Assembly (NCBI RefSeq): GCF_910596095.1
Contig: NC_056550.1
Span: forward strand, 6,720,501 to 6,784,500
Source of the DNA: Thunnus maccoyii
Taxonomy: Eukaryota > Chordata > Actinopteri > Scombriformes > Scombridae
Direction: 5' to 3'
Length of the DNA: 64,000 bases
A model generated the notes under the pieces. It was not told the DNA's origin and made no database searches. It worked only from the letters and a program-made list of their open reading frames with translations. Each line of letters opens with the position of its first letter. Positions within the stretch are counted from its first letter, which is position 1. The position numbers and the translations under genes were made by a program. This document shows, in pieces, positions 13,394-26,879 of this stretch.

Positions 13394-13687
13394 ATACATC
13401 CATGACTGCATTGACATGTAAGCAGTGTTTTAAAACGGTAGTTGGTTGAAGGCAAACTAATTTTAGACACTTTATGTAGTGTTGGGTTGTTTGACCTGAT
13501 GACAATGCATATTTTTTTGTAAATTCATCGTATGTTATGTATGTACAGTAAAATCTTAATCTGCAAAGTAACAGTGAGATAAATGTAGTGGATTAAAAAT
13601 TATTTCCCTCTGAAAATACTCAAGTAAAGTACAAAGTACAAAGTACCTCAAAACTGTACTTAAATTAATGTAATTTTCACCACTGCT

Positions 13688-15892
13688 CAGGTACCAGTTC
13701 AACCCCACTGCACCCTTGCAGTGCCCCCTGTGTTGAGATCAAGTGCTGCTGAATGAAACCTAATCCTAAACGTAACTCACTTTGTTTTAACCCCTACAAC
13801 TACTGAAATCTGTGCACACCACCGAAGGCTGAAACTGACAAACTCAGATAAACCCTGAAGCTATTCCGCTTATTTCTGGAGATCATGACGTATTTCTGAG
13901 TGAAACAGGATAGACAGGCGGGACATAACATTGGGGGAATTTGATTTGAACATTGAAAAGTGGACATGTCATAATGAACCTTAGCTCTGTGCCGCTAAAA
14001 GTTGAAGATTAATTGATGGATGGATGTCACGACATTATTGGTTGAAATTGGTTGGTTCAAGCCTACGGATGATGATATTGATATAAGAATACAAAGAGAT
14101 GGATTTTTTGCAATTTTTGGGGCATATATTCTTAAATAGGTGCAAACTATGGCCAGGGATGTGATCTACATGGGATGTAGATGTGATGAAACAGTTTTCA
14201 TTTCATCTCGATTTCAACATTTGGTAAGACATCAAAATGATTTCATTAGAAATATATCAAATATAACATACACCCACAAAAAATGACACCTCAGCTGTCA
14301 TAAACTGGTTGGAGTTGGAAAGACTGACCTGTGGAAAATGAGACGTTAATAATCTGTACAGCTGTGTATCCTTTGATGGCAGTGGTGAATGCTGGAAGCT
14401 TATCACAGGCACCATCAGTTTGCACATTAATAATTTGTCTGTCATTTATCATTTGCATCTTCCAGTGAATTAAATAACAGATACAGACGCAAACACACAC
14501 AAATACACGACCACAGGATGTGATCAGAATTCGAACATCCTCTCAGCCCCCTCAACATCCTGTGTGAAAACCCTACTACAGCACAGGAAGTCTGTGAGGA
14601 AGGACACTGAGGTTAGCTAGGACACGATGGGGACTGTGCCACAGTGAGCTGAGCTGAATGAAAATATGATGCATATATTGCAATCAATACTCATAGAGTT
14701 TAGATTCAATACAACTTCCTTCTCACTGCCATGTGCAAGCTGGGAGTTGAAAAGTGTCTGATAGGCGTTAGATAACATCCATTCATTACCACATGAGGCA
14801 CTCAGCCAGCTGAGCGAGTGTACCAACCTGCATGAAAGACACAGTACCAATGTGACTAGGTTTGATGCTGCAGATGATTTGCCTCGGGATATTGTTCTCC
14901 TCTCTGATCCTTCTTAATTGATACACAGATGTGGGTGGATGGCGAAGGCTAGCTAGCAAGGGGAGAGGGAAGAAGATGAAGAAGTGGAGCAAAAGGAGGG
15001 GTTTTGTATATGCAGAGAAGAGGGTAGAGGAGGCACCTGCTGGGTCCACATGGCTTTGAATGGCCCCGTTTAAGTGGCTGCACTCACGCATGCATCAGTC
15101 TGAAGCGCTGCCCCTGCTGTGAGCAAATGTGGTTGCAAGCACATGGTGCCTCTGATCAAGGCTATTGGCAAGGTGGTTTGTGTTATCCGGGGGGCGGACC
15201 AGATACTGGTCTAGGTTTTTTATTTTGAGAGTGTTGAAGCACAGGTGCATGTTGTAAAGAAGGGTAGTTAAGGGGATAGAGAAGAGTGAAAGAAGGAGGA
15301 ACACAGAAAGGTTGGGGAAGGGAAAAACAAGTACAGCAAACAACAGAAAGTACAGTAGAGTATAGACGTACAGTGTGGTTATGCTTAGGTTTAGAGAAAG
15401 ATCATGGTAATGGAAAATAAACTATGGAAATATATTGTTAAGGTTAGGCAACTAAAACACTTTGTTGAGGTTGAGGTTAGGGAAAGATTTTGCTTACTGT
15501 TGATAAAAAGGAGAATGTTAATTGCAGGTCAGTGACAGGATGCAAACTCTACTTGCTGCATTGGCACTGAAAGTTTGCACTGGATGTAAATCGAGAGGTG
15601 TATAATTGTCCAATATGGATGTATTTCCAGGGCATGCTGGGCTGAAATGAGAGATTTCCTTTGATGAGATGCTCAAACTAAAGGGTCAAGTTTAGATTTG
15701 TCCAGATTGTAGCTGTAACAACCAAATGTGTTAAATATAACTGAGAAATATAATCATAAAAAGCTTTAAGCCTCAATCATACAACTAAAACACAAGATGA
15801 TGGTTGAACTGTTTATGTTGATGCGATATTTGTCACTAAGCAGCACAGACCATGAAAAGCAGTTAGAGCCAAACTGAGGTAATAGTTGACTG
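13688..15892. other. Gene-free spacer
   Basis: No gene, RNA gene or clear repeat was recognised in this stretch. Open frames are short and do not resemble proteins. Confidence 0.55.
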
Positions 15893-16222
15893 TTCATCTT
15901 AAAGTGCGACTATGTAGCTTTTAAGAGAAGAAACAACGCATTCTTTCTCTTACAAATGAAAAGTTGACTTCAGAAGAAATACCCTTACTCAAATCAAACA
16001 CTCGGGGGTTTTGCTGCTACATTACTTGGTCTGGTATGACCAATAGCCTCTGGTAGTTAATGCTAGCTAATGTTGGCAAACTCGATAGATGTTGCGCAAC
16101 TGACACCACACAACTATTGAGTAACTCTTTTGTAAATGTGCTTCTGCTACACTATGTTTTAGCATTTAGTTTATCATGTAGTTGCCACTTGTGACTACAG
16201 TCACATAGAGTCGCTTTAAACT
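15893..16222. mobile_element. MITE with inverted ends (CTTAAAGTGCGACTATGTAG)
   Basis: Left TTAAAGTGCGACTATGTAG and right CACATAGAGTCGCTTTAAA are imperfect inverted repeats about 300 bp apart, with AT-rich non-coding DNA between them. Confidence 0.6.
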
Positions 16223-16424
16223 TTAGAAATTGTATATCTCTTTTATGAACGATGATTTCGGAGTTTACTGTACATTCTCTAACATACTACAAGAGTTAGT
16301 TACAAATAGTCATCAGTAGGAGTCTCATCAGCAAGAGTCTTTAGTGACTCCAGGTGCCGCTCTGTTTGGTCCAGGTGTCCCTTTAGTTTGTCCAAGTACC
16401 CCTTTTGTTATCTAAGGTGCCAGT

Positions 16425-16985
16425 CTATAGCCATGCTAACATAGCGACTCTGTGAGGCTGTACTTTGGCACAGCATTGCTTTTAACTAAATGCTAACGTC
16501 AGCATGTTAGCAAGCTCACAAGGACACTAAAATGCTGGTTTTAGCATGCATAATGTTTTACCATGTTCACCATCTTAATTTAGTGTTAGATGCTAACTTT
16601 TGCTGAGTAGTACTAAACCCAAAGTACAGCTGGCTGATGGGAATGTCATTCATTTTGCAGGTATTTTGGTCATAAACCAAAGTATTGGACAAAATTAACA
16701 TTTTGACCTGATGATGATGCTACATTGAAATTTAAGGGATCACCAAAGTTATTACTATTCAATGCAAAGTCATAGGATTCATCCTCTTGGCACCATGGAT
16801 ACCTGAACCAAATTCATGGCAATCCATCCATTTATTCATTGAGACATTTCACTCAAAACCACATGTCAACCTTATGGTGACCCTAGATGAAAGTGGGATC
16901 ACCAAAGTCAGTAGGAGTCATCTTCTAGGGACCATGAATGTTTTTATAACACACTTACTGATAATCACAGTGTGGGTCATACTGT
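16425..16985 (+). mobile_element. TAGC-type MITE copy
   Basis: It opens with TATAGCCATGCTAACATAGC and GAGGCTGTACTTTGGCACAGC. It then has CAGCATGTTAGCAAGCTCAC, GGCTGATGGGAATGTCATT, GGTCATAAACCAAAGTA and GACCTGATGATG. The 3' end is lost. Confidence 0.7.
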
Positions 16986-17375
16986 GACATCTTGCCTATT
17001 AGAAGTGCCTTAGAAATGTAACTGTGCCAACAGTGGAAATTCATTAATGAGTATCACATCCTGTGCACTGGGGGATTTTTTTCTTACAAAAATACCTCTA
17101 GATCACAGCAGCAAATGTAGCCTAGGCCTATATGGTTTGGTGAACTGGTTAATCGTTATGTCAATAGACTTTATATTAGTTGATGATAGTGATATTTATT
17201 CAAATGAAAATATAAGCCTATTGTTTCTGAGCTGCAGCTTCTGAGTTGTTGTCTTTTGTCATATAAGCATTTATTACAAAACTATACTTAATATTTCTAT
17301 GTTATAGTATGTGAGAATGTATGCACTTGTGTGCGTGAGGGAGAAAAAAGCACAGACCACCATGTGTGTGTGTCT

Positions 17376-17379
<4 letters not shown>

Positions 17380-17407
<28 letters not shown>

Positions 17408-17420
17408 CTGTGTGTGTGTG
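17380..17420. repeat. GT microsatellite
   Basis: An (TG)n tract with one TCTG interruption. Confidence 0.9.
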
Positions 17421-19830
17421 CAGTGTCAGCAGTGAGAAACAGCTGTGTGTGGATCCACCTGCATGCAATCATCTACACAGAGCATCCGTGCATATCTGCC
17501 AGTAAGCACAAAGAAACCAATCTACTTATCCAATACCACACTTAAATGCCAAAATTACTTTCCCATTTCAACACTGAACCGCCATACACGTCCATGTATT
17601 CGGGATCAGATGTCACAAGTGTTTATGAGTCACAGATTTTAAATGCTCATGGTCTTGGCAGAGGTTAAAGCCAGATAACATCAAATGAAGGTTATACACA
17701 CATGCACAAACATACACACATACAAAGCTGTGTGAGTAACTGCAAAGGCTGAGCTGAGAAGTCAGTTATGGAGTGCTTGTGGTAGGACAAAGATGAAGCC
17801 AACTGACTGTGCAGAAGCTGGCCAAGTTTGCACTTAAAGTTTCTTGTACATCTGACACCGAAACTCGTTTTCCTCTTTAATGTCTTGGGGCGTTGCAGTG
17901 TTTCAATTAGATGAATGGAGATACTCTCAAACAGTCACTTGCACCGCATCGCCGTCTCAGAACGTCAATGGGATGAGCGTACAACTCTCATTATTACTCA
18001 CAGCCGTAGAGAAAGTTGACAGCTCCCTACAGCTGCTTTGTTTTCTTCAGTCTGACATGCAAGATTTACTGCAGGCTTGTAAAATGTGAAACAAAATAAG
18101 AAGAACTTGGATACAAGTACAGTTAGAGTTGGTTATTAGCATCAGTTGTGCAAGCTGAGATCATGACAGTTTGAAACACATAGAAATAGAGACAGAGAGA
18201 TAATAGATAGACCCAGAAACAGAATAAAGTAAGGACAACAATAGATATTGATGATTTTTCCCCATGTGAAACAGTAATTTTAGCCACTTAGTGTTTGTAA
18301 GGAGTCTGGTAGCTAAAACTTGAGTGAGTGTATGAAATGAGCGTTGCTGTGTGTATGTGTGTATATTCTGAGGGAGTGTTAGCGAGTGCTAGAGTGCAGT
18401 GAAAAAGAACATCTATCAGTAACACAAACACCAACCGTGTACATGTGTGTATGCGTGTGTGTTGTGCAGGTTGCGGGGCAGCTGTGTGTGCGTATGCAGT
18501 GTGAGAGTGCTGGGGGGAGACCACCTACACTTCCACCTGCTCTGCCTTTTAGAGGGGCCTCTTCAATCACAAGGCTGGGGTCATTATGGATGCGAGCCTC
18601 TAGCTGCAAGGCATTGTTTAGCTATTTCTGTCCTCGCGCTTTACAGTGAAACATCGAGCAAAAGCCCCATTAAACCTGCGCTTCAAAACACGAACAGCCA
18701 CGACAGGAAACATCAAGTCCTGCACATCAGACTCTCCTTTTTCTCATTTTGGAAACGAGAGCCTGAATAAGGCTTTCTGATGCAAACTCTGAACTGAACT
18801 GAAAAATGAAAAAATGAACAAATGTGTTTAATTATTTTTCCGTGTCGAGAACAAATGATTCAATTTTTCAATTCTGTAAAGATGCGGCAAAACAAATTTT
18901 TCTTTATTATGGAGGTAAATGTGATAATAAATGAGGACACCTCTGACTTTGCCAAGGCTTACATGGTGATGAGGAATGACAAAGCAGTGAACTGTTTGAC
19001 GGGCACTGTGAAGATGACTAAGTCGTAACTTTCAGAGTGAGATATGGGGGGGGGGGGGGAGGTTGTTGTTTGTTCGTGACTTCAGGGAAAAAAACAACCT
19101 CTGATGCTACATATACGTTTTTTTCCTCCCTGTGTTTTGGTGGCTGCGTGCAGCTGGTTCGCTTAATGTCGAACACATGTTGGGTTTGGTTTGGGCAGGT
19201 TGAAAGCTGCGAATGGTAAAACAAACTTACTGCACGTAATTGTAACATTAAATCATTCAAGTACTCAGTGTTTCCCTTAAGCTGTCACAGCCTCCAAACT
19301 TCTAAAATCCAGCCAGATATCGTCTCTGTCTGAAATCACTAGTAAACAACTCTGCCATGCAAACAATTAAATGGTGATTTGTGACCAAACGAGACTCTTA
19401 AATTGCCCAGAGAGAGAAGCGGAGTCTATATTTGGAACAGAGCTTCCTAAACGCACTACTTAAGGTAAACTACATTAAATGTTAGGTAATTAGTGCGCCA
19501 CATAACAGACCACAAACTGCTAATTTTGCTGCCTGTGGTTGTGTCTGCTTGCCTCCATCCAATAGAACCTGCAGACAGCTCCTTAATACCAACCTTAAAG
19601 CTCAGCATCATTGTCCGAGGACAGAATGTGCAAACAGTAATTGTCAGCTGAGGTAAAATACAGAAATATAGCAGTCTGATAGCAGCTTGAGCTGAGGCAT
19701 GGGTCACTATGAGGTGTGTGTGTGTGTTTGTGTCTGCTCAGTTCAAGCTGGGTATGAGGCGATGCACCAGCAAAAGTGCATTTACATATGTGAGTAAGAG
19801 TGTGACTACGAGCAAAAGTGTAGAGCATTA

Positions 19831-19832
<2 letters not shown>

Positions 19833-19880
<48 letters not shown>
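19833..19880. repeat. GT microsatellite
   Basis: An uninterrupted (TG)n tract of about 24 units. Confidence 0.95.
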
Positions 19881-19883
<3 letters not shown>

Positions 19884-20384
19884 AGGGGTGAGTGGATAAA
19901 ATATGTGGGTGTTTGCGGGGGAGTTGGATGATTTTTACAGGCACTGATTCACTCGAGGGTCCATGTCCAGGCTTGTTTAAGACATGCTGGGTCCCGGGCG
20001 TTGGGAATGGCACTCAGTTACAGGATCACGCGAAGGCTCCCCAAGGCTTAACAGGAGTTGCAGACGCAGACAGAGTCAGAAAATCTGTGGTTTTTTATGT
20101 TGACAGAAAACCTGCATGTGAGTGTTTGCTCCAGAAACTGCTGGCACAGCATCTTTTCTCTGAACTTACCCTAACCTGCGAAAATCCCAGTGGATTTCTA
20201 TCACACGAACACAAGCTCTTGCTTAATAATAGACTGAGTAATAGCACATGTTTGTTATAATTTACTTTCTTGATGTTTGTTTATATTACTTTATGAGGTC
20301 TGAGTGTGAGTGTATGTGACTTGAAACTTACTCACTCGGTTGTCATCATCTCAAACTCTTTACCTCTTTGTCTTTGCCGACCAG

Positions 20385-20477
20385 TGACGTCATTCCCGTC
20401 AAGGTCATGACCTTCTCATCAGTCCCATTAACCCCTGAAGGGATTCCCTGGTCTGGCTGGACCTACACTATGACGTC
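20385..20477. promoter_or_regulatory. Cluster of CRE and palindromic nuclear-receptor motifs
   Basis: A full palindromic CRE, TGACGTCA, is at 20385-20392. AAGGTCATGACCTT, two AGGTCA half-sites inverted with no spacer, follows at 20401-20414. TGACGTC occurs again at 20471-20477. It lies about 7 kb upstream of junb. Function is inferred only from motif quality and clustering. Confidence 0.35.
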
Positions 20478-22231
20478 CTGGTGTCTAGCACTGAATAGTT
20501 TCCGCTGTATTTATTTGGACTTCAAGTAGGAGAGAAACCAGGAAGTGGACCAGACACTGGAGATGAGACTCAACACAGGCAATGAACAACTGCTGACAGG
20601 CGAAGTGGAAAGGGAGGTTTACAAAGCATGTGTGACTGTTCACACACACACACACACGCACACATGCACAGATTTATGATAAGCCAAAAGATTATTGGTT
20701 ATTAAAGAGATGTGTGCTGCAGAAAATGATGGAGCAGCTGCTTTCAAATTCGCCTGAGTTGGCAAAAACCTCCAAAGAGGGGAATAACTGCTTGTGTTGA
20801 TGATTTATATACAACCGCCTGACATGGCAATACTCTGGAGGCATTTTGTTTTAATAAAAGCCAAAAGCCATGTTCCGAACATGTGGCAGATAAAGAACCA
20901 AACAGAAACACACGCTGTGGCTGTCTGACTGAGCCAAACCATAACTGAGAAGACCCACTCAAAGGAAATCTCAAAGTAGCTTGGCGAACGGCGAATGTTC
21001 TGGGATCAAATGTGTGTAGACTTTGGGAAGAGGAAGAATTCAAGCAGTATTTTATTTGTCACTTCAAGACTGTGAGGATAAAATGTCAGCTATCTCGAAT
21101 CCCTGCTTGTCTCTGCCCTCCTCCATGAGACACACACACACTCGCACACGCACAAACACACACAGAGGGAGGATCTGGATCCAATTGTTCTCTCATGCCA
21201 CAACACCCTCACTCCTGCATTCCCCTCTGTTACGTTAAATGTTCTCTTGTGCTACAGGCTCCCTGGTTTTTCAATAGGGCAGGATCATTAAGAGCACATT
21301 CTGCATTCATTACTATGATTGCATGTTCCTGCCATACAGGCTAATGAACAGAGAGAGAGGGAAGGCAGGAGGAGGACAGGAGAGAGAGAGATAAAGAAGG
21401 GCAGACAACAGAGTAAAACAGGGTTGAACAGAGCCATGGGACATAGCCAAACATGTTGACCTCTGGCGCTGACATCAGTGACCCACACTTTTGACCGATT
21501 AACAGTTTTTTATCACCTCTCCCATCCCTCTCTCTCTCTCACTGCAGACATGGCCCGCTGCCTGCGAGCAATGCTGCCCCCTGAAGCTTCGGTCAGCTAC
21601 CTGACTCACAGAGTTTTTACCCCCATTCCTTTTATGATAAATAAGTGAGCAAAAGGTTGTGACAGGCCCAGAATGGGCTGATGCACACAGAGGTTACAAG
21701 TCCTTAGGGGAAGTAAGAGACAGCTTGTCCTTTTTTTAACTCCAAAAGATCAAATGATTAGACTTTGCTGGGCAGCAAAAACTAAAGGTCATGTCACGTC
21801 ATATCAGCGTGGTTTCATGGCAGACAACAGTTTAGAGCAAAGATTAACAATTTAAGTTAAAAGATTAAATTTTTCAATAACAAAGAAAATAAAATATGGC
21901 TGCTTATAATTTATTTGTAATACGTACAGATTTTCCACTACAGCTCATTTGTACTTTGCTGTGTTGTGCACTCCTTCAGTACACTGCCGTAGGCATGGGC
22001 GTAGGTTCAGTCTTTTTCCTTCCAACTACTGTATCTCCTCACATAAGAATTTTTTTTATTTTGCTTTGGCAGCGTTGTGAGTTTTCTATATGTCCGTCAC
22101 TGTGTCTAATATACTGTACGTCTGCCAGAGGGTGTTAATGATTTTAGTCGAGCAATTTGTCTTAACTTAAATTAAAATTGTGTTGATAAATCCTACATAA
22201 AAGTTAAAGAAATGAAATCAAGGCTGAGATA

Positions 22232-22745
22232 CTATAGCCATGGTAGCAGCTCTTTGAGGCTCTACTTGGCTTTGAATTCAATGCTAATGTTAGCATGCTA
22301 ACATGCTCAAAATGACAAGGCTAACATGCTGATGGTCACCATCTTAGTTTAGTGTGCTAGTGTTTGAAAATATGCTAATTGGCTCTAAAAACAAAGTACA
22401 TCTGAGGCTGATGGGAATGCCATTAGTCTTGCAGGTATTTGGTCATAAACCAAAATACTGGAAATTTAACCTAATGATGGTGCTAGATGAAAAGTCAACC
22501 CATCCCAAAGTGGCAACCCATCCACTAGACATAGACACATTTCACTAAATAAGTGAAAACTTTGACCTGGTGGTGGCGCTAGATGAAACATCAGGGGATC
22601 AAAGTTATTATGATTCATCCTGAGAGGGACATGGATGTTTGTACCGAATTTCATAGCAATACACCCAATAGTTGTCTAGATATTTCAGTCTGGATCAAAG
22701 TGGTGAACTGACATAGCCATCCCTAGAGCCACTCTGGAGTCCTAC
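22232..22745 (+). mobile_element. TAGC-type MITE copy with intact left end
   Basis: It begins TAGCCATGGTAGCAGCTCT at 22235. It then runs through GCATGCTAACATGCTC, CACCATCTTAGTTTAGTG, GGTGGTGGCGCTAGATGAAA and CATAGCAATACACCCAATAG. The last segment ends in a degraded CCCTAGAGCCA. Confidence 0.7.
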
Positions 22746-23983
22746 TAGGCACATTGATAATCACAGTGACTCATTTTATTTCCTCTAAAATATTCAAGCA
22801 GATTGCAAAACAAATATTCATATAATGATGCTGTTATACAATAAAGCAATGATGCTTGTCAGGCTTGGAGTCAATCAAGCATTTCAGATAAGAGAGCTCA
22901 TGAACTTTAGCCTTCAAATTAGTGGCACATGAAGGCTGATTGAAGCTGTCAGTGACATCAGCAGGCCAAGTGAAGGATTAATAGAGTGGAGAGGAGGAAA
23001 ACACCATCAGGCCATCGTGTGGTGTTGACGAGGATGATGATGATGATTTAAATGATGATGGATCACTCTATTAATAGACCTGGCAATAAAGTGACCACAG
23101 TCACAAAGGAGAACAGCAACGCTATGGATGAGAGGCCCCATTATGTCCAAATGAAGGAGTCAGCCGCTCTGTCAAGAGGGCACTTCACAAACAAACCTCA
23201 TCTGACTGAGCCTGTTTTTCTCTGCCCCGTTGCCCACCCGCTCTCTCCCTGTTCTAACCCTTACTCTTTTCTGCTGAGTGGGCGTTTGGAGGAGTTGTGA
23301 AGGTCAGGGGAAAGACTCTGAAGTGAGGAGTGAGCTCGGGGCTTTGACCTCTGATTGGCCCCGGCTGCCCTAGCTGCTCTGAGTCACAGAGATGGAGCCG
23401 TCTCACCAACCGAAAGGGCCCTGCGTTGTGAAGAAGCAGATGACAAGTGGGCTGCTGCCCAGCTCTGACAAAAGGAGAGTTGTGCAGAGGTGGCGAGGCA
23501 CAATGGGACGGTTTGAGAGGAGGAGGTGAGGAGAGCTCAATCCCCACCATAAGCACCTTATTGTGAAAGCCTGCTTTGTTAAAAGACTGAATCTATAGGG
23601 TGAAAAAATTAAGGGGATTTTCCTCTGCGTAGGAATTTGTGATATTGTGAGAGTGAGGAGGGAAAAGCAAGATTCAATCCTTTTGGTTGTGCCATAAAGT
23701 TGTATAAAATATACTACTTAATCTCTCTCACACACATGATAAACTATTTTCTTCTTGTTTTGAGAGTAAAGCCACAAAACACTCACCCACATGATATATT
23801 ATGGAGGTCAGATAAAAGTCACTTTAAAGATAACTAAACAGAGACGTGGGAGACAATGGTTAAACATTTCCTCTGAAAATGTTTATCTCCTCCCTTCATG
23901 CAAATGTTCACTCATATTGTGGTCAAAAAAAAAAAAAAAATCTACACCCATGAGTACTCCACCCTAAGTGATATACGTGCTTG

Positions 23984-24028
<45 letters not shown>

Positions 24029-26454
24029 GTTAATCTTACGGTAAACAGCTTCCTTCCACCCTCAGGCCTTGCCTTTCCCAAACTTAACCAGAAACTAGAG
24101 CAGGTAACACGCTGTTGGTTCTTGGCACTCATCCATGTGATCCCGACTGTTAAAAACGGAGTCTGTTGCCAAGCAGCTTGTCCTGCCCCGGACCTTTTTG
24201 AAAGTGTGCCCAAAAAAATATGCATTAAAAAAACATCGACACAAAATCCTGGCAGAATACTGCTTCTGCAGAAAGAAAGCAGAACTTTGAGGGAGGAATT
24301 TCTGTACTTGAGTATACTGAACTCTAAATCTAAACAGACTAAACAGAGATGTGACTAATCAAGATGTGACTAAGATGTCAGCCACATTTTTTTTCTGCTT
24401 TTGCAAAAGCTAAAACCTGATAACCAAAGTGTTCAACTAATCACCACATGTCATTGTTAAGAGCTGAATTTGCAACACCACTGTCTATAGCCGATGGGTT
24501 GATTAATAAAGATTGTTCTAGATAAAAACAATATCACACATTAATCTTTATCACACTGTACATCTGCCTCAATGTTCACACATTTGTCTCTTCTACCGGT
24601 TGGGTAACAAGAGTGTTTTGACTAACATTTGGCAGAATGGCACGGTGCCACCTCACGAGTGTTCCCGTAAACACTCACCACTCTGGACCCTGTTGTGCTC
24701 TGCCAGAATGTCACTGAGACTGTGGTCAACCTCTACCGCAACGCTGAATAAAACCTAAACCCATGAGAAGCAGAGCAAAGCAGAGCAGGGCAACAGCAGA
24801 AACAGGCAGCTGCACAGAGAATAGAATTTATAAGGGAGGTGGCAAAGTGGAGGCATAACACTGCCAGGAACTGTTGTTTTCCTCTGTTTATCCATATTCC
24901 CATGGATACTGACAAAAAGGCATAGAATTAAAATAGTCGTTCTGAATACCAGAGAATTACCTGAGATGAGATAATTATTATCAGGAATGGAGACCCTAAA
25001 GGTAATGATGTTAGATTTCAGCCAACTTTCCGTGTCTCGTCAGCATGTTGTATTCTCCTATCTGTGACAGTTTTAAAGCATGTTGAGTAACCTACGTCCT
25101 GTTCCCTTTAGGCCTAAACATGATAACAGGGTCTGTCTGAGCAAATATCTCTGTGTGCATTTTACAACATGTACGTGTTGTTACAGGGTAGTTGTGACTG
25201 TTCACTGCCAAAGGGAAAACCTGTTGAAAGCTCGATCCAGCCCCCTTCTCCTGCACAGGTAGCATACACACCAACATTTTATGGATTAGAGTGACAAAGG
25301 TTACATAAACAAAGGGGGGACCGCATTTGTTTTAGAATATTCAAATATGACAATATGCTTGATTAATTTGGCAGTTTGTTGTGTTTCATATTTACTGTAT
25401 GTTATTTTTTTTATAATTAATGGTGTTAAATAACAAGCCATTCATAACAGCATATCTGGAACATGTTGGGTATAGTGCAGATGATCTGACAGCGTTTGCA
25501 GGTGAATTTCTGTATTTTATTGTTCAGTAATAATATGCAATCTATCCTGGCTTTGTCTCCACTGGACATCTGTAGACAAGTGATTTGTTATGGATGTGTT
25601 TCCTGGAATAACTGAGTGTTGAACAAGATCAGAGATTCATCCCTCAGGTTCAGCCAGGGGATTTAGCGCCTGCCGAAGCGAAGCATCCTACCTGACTTGT
25701 TTTGTCTGCGCAGGGATATGGGATACATCTGTGGAGGCATTTTGTCTGTCTGTGTTTGTGTGGGCGCTGGAAGAATTACAAACAGGAGACAAAGGTTCCC
25801 TTCTCAACAACTAAAACAGGTGCACAGTTGAGAAATCCCATTTCCTTTCTCTGCGCACTGTGCTCATAGAAAGCTAACCACAATTCTTCTACCTGCTGAG
25901 CAAAACCAAATGTAATTTTTGTGAAACAGGCCATAGAGATCAAAAGGATAAATTACTGATCACCAAGTTTCCTGCTTGAGATAATTGACAGGGCTTGTTG
26001 TTGTTGGTCCATGTTGGACACAGTCTGCCACTTATAATCAAAGCATGCAGTTCTACTTTAGGCAACATGCCCTACATCAGCAGTACCTCACAAACCTGTC
26101 AGGATACTGTGTTCTGTGACTGCTTCAGTGGTGTGTGTCACAAAAGTGTGTTTTGGGGACTCAATAAACACCAGCGCTATGCTTAATTTAATCATATTTT
26201 AATGCCAATACCTATGATGATACAGATTTTGTCATTTGGCAATGACAAAAAGATAATGTAAAGGATACCAGCTAACACGGGTCCATTCCGATCAGTAAAC
26301 ACAGATGTGTCTGAGATGTCTAGGCTCATATCTCCCTGCCCAGACAGAAAGTGCCCAACTCACTAGCACATGGACGGGGTTTATACAGGAGCAGGAATGC
26401 TGCTGGAATGAGGCCCAGGTGGGCGTGGCTTCCCGGTTGTCCCGGAAAGGAACT
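22746..26454. other. Gene-free spacer upstream of junb
   Basis: No gene recognised. A run of GATGAT units (23030-23060), a poly-A run (about 23925-23940) and a CA tract (23986-24026) are present. A short segment at about 25420-25500 resembles part of the repeat at 46050-46110. Confidence 0.55.
23986..24026. repeat. CA microsatellite
   Basis: An (AC)n tract of about 20 units. Confidence 0.95.
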
Positions 26455-26500
26455 GGTACGTCATCATGCCCATATAAGGCCTTAGGACTTCCTTTACAGG
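26455..26500 (+). promoter_or_regulatory. junb: Candidate distal serum response element of junb
   Basis: A consensus CArG box CCATATAAGG (CC, six A/T, GG) occupies 26470-26479. TACGTCA, a CRE/ATF half-site, lies just upstream at 26458-26464. An ACTTCC Ets-type core follows shortly after the CArG box. CArG plus Ets plus CRE is the classical immediate-early arrangement. It sits about 500 bp upstream of the TATA box. Function is inferred. Confidence 0.5.
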
Positions 26501-26879
26501 ATGGATCACAATAAACACCACAACAGATCAGCATTTTGTTTATAGGTCTAATTCATATCTAATCAACCTAATATCAGGCTGAAGATGAATAGATCCATAT
26601 CCTATCTGATGTAACCCTGGTTCTGGGCTATTCAATTAAACTGCTTTAAATCCAGAGGCGCATTTGTTACAATGTTACAACACATGAATGAATTAAGAGC
26701 ACTAATCTAACCTAACATAGTAATCTCGCCTCCTCGCTTATCCAACAATCACATTATTCAACCTACAAACGCGCAAACGGCAGCAGAAATAAAGTGGGCT
26801 TTTCTATTTCTGACATCGGTCTCTGCTGCGATCCCTCCTCGGTGCTCTCTTGCCTACAGGCTTGTTTACAGTCGCCTCT

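Larger units (their letters stand above)
13099..13687 (+). mobile_element. AAGTA-type MITE interrupted by another repeat
   Basis: The left end CAGTGCTGGAAGAAGTATTCAG and the right end ATTTTCACCACTG are inverted ends of a fish MITE rich in AAGTAC. A second repeat (13131-13345) and a TA microsatellite sit inside it, so it was invaded after insertion. Confidence 0.6.
16986..22231. other. Gene-free spacer
   Basis: No gene-like frame. Microsatellites lie at 17380-17420 and 19833-19880, and there is a G homopolymer at about 19047-19057. A cluster of CRE and nuclear-receptor motifs lies at 20385-20477. Confidence 0.6.
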
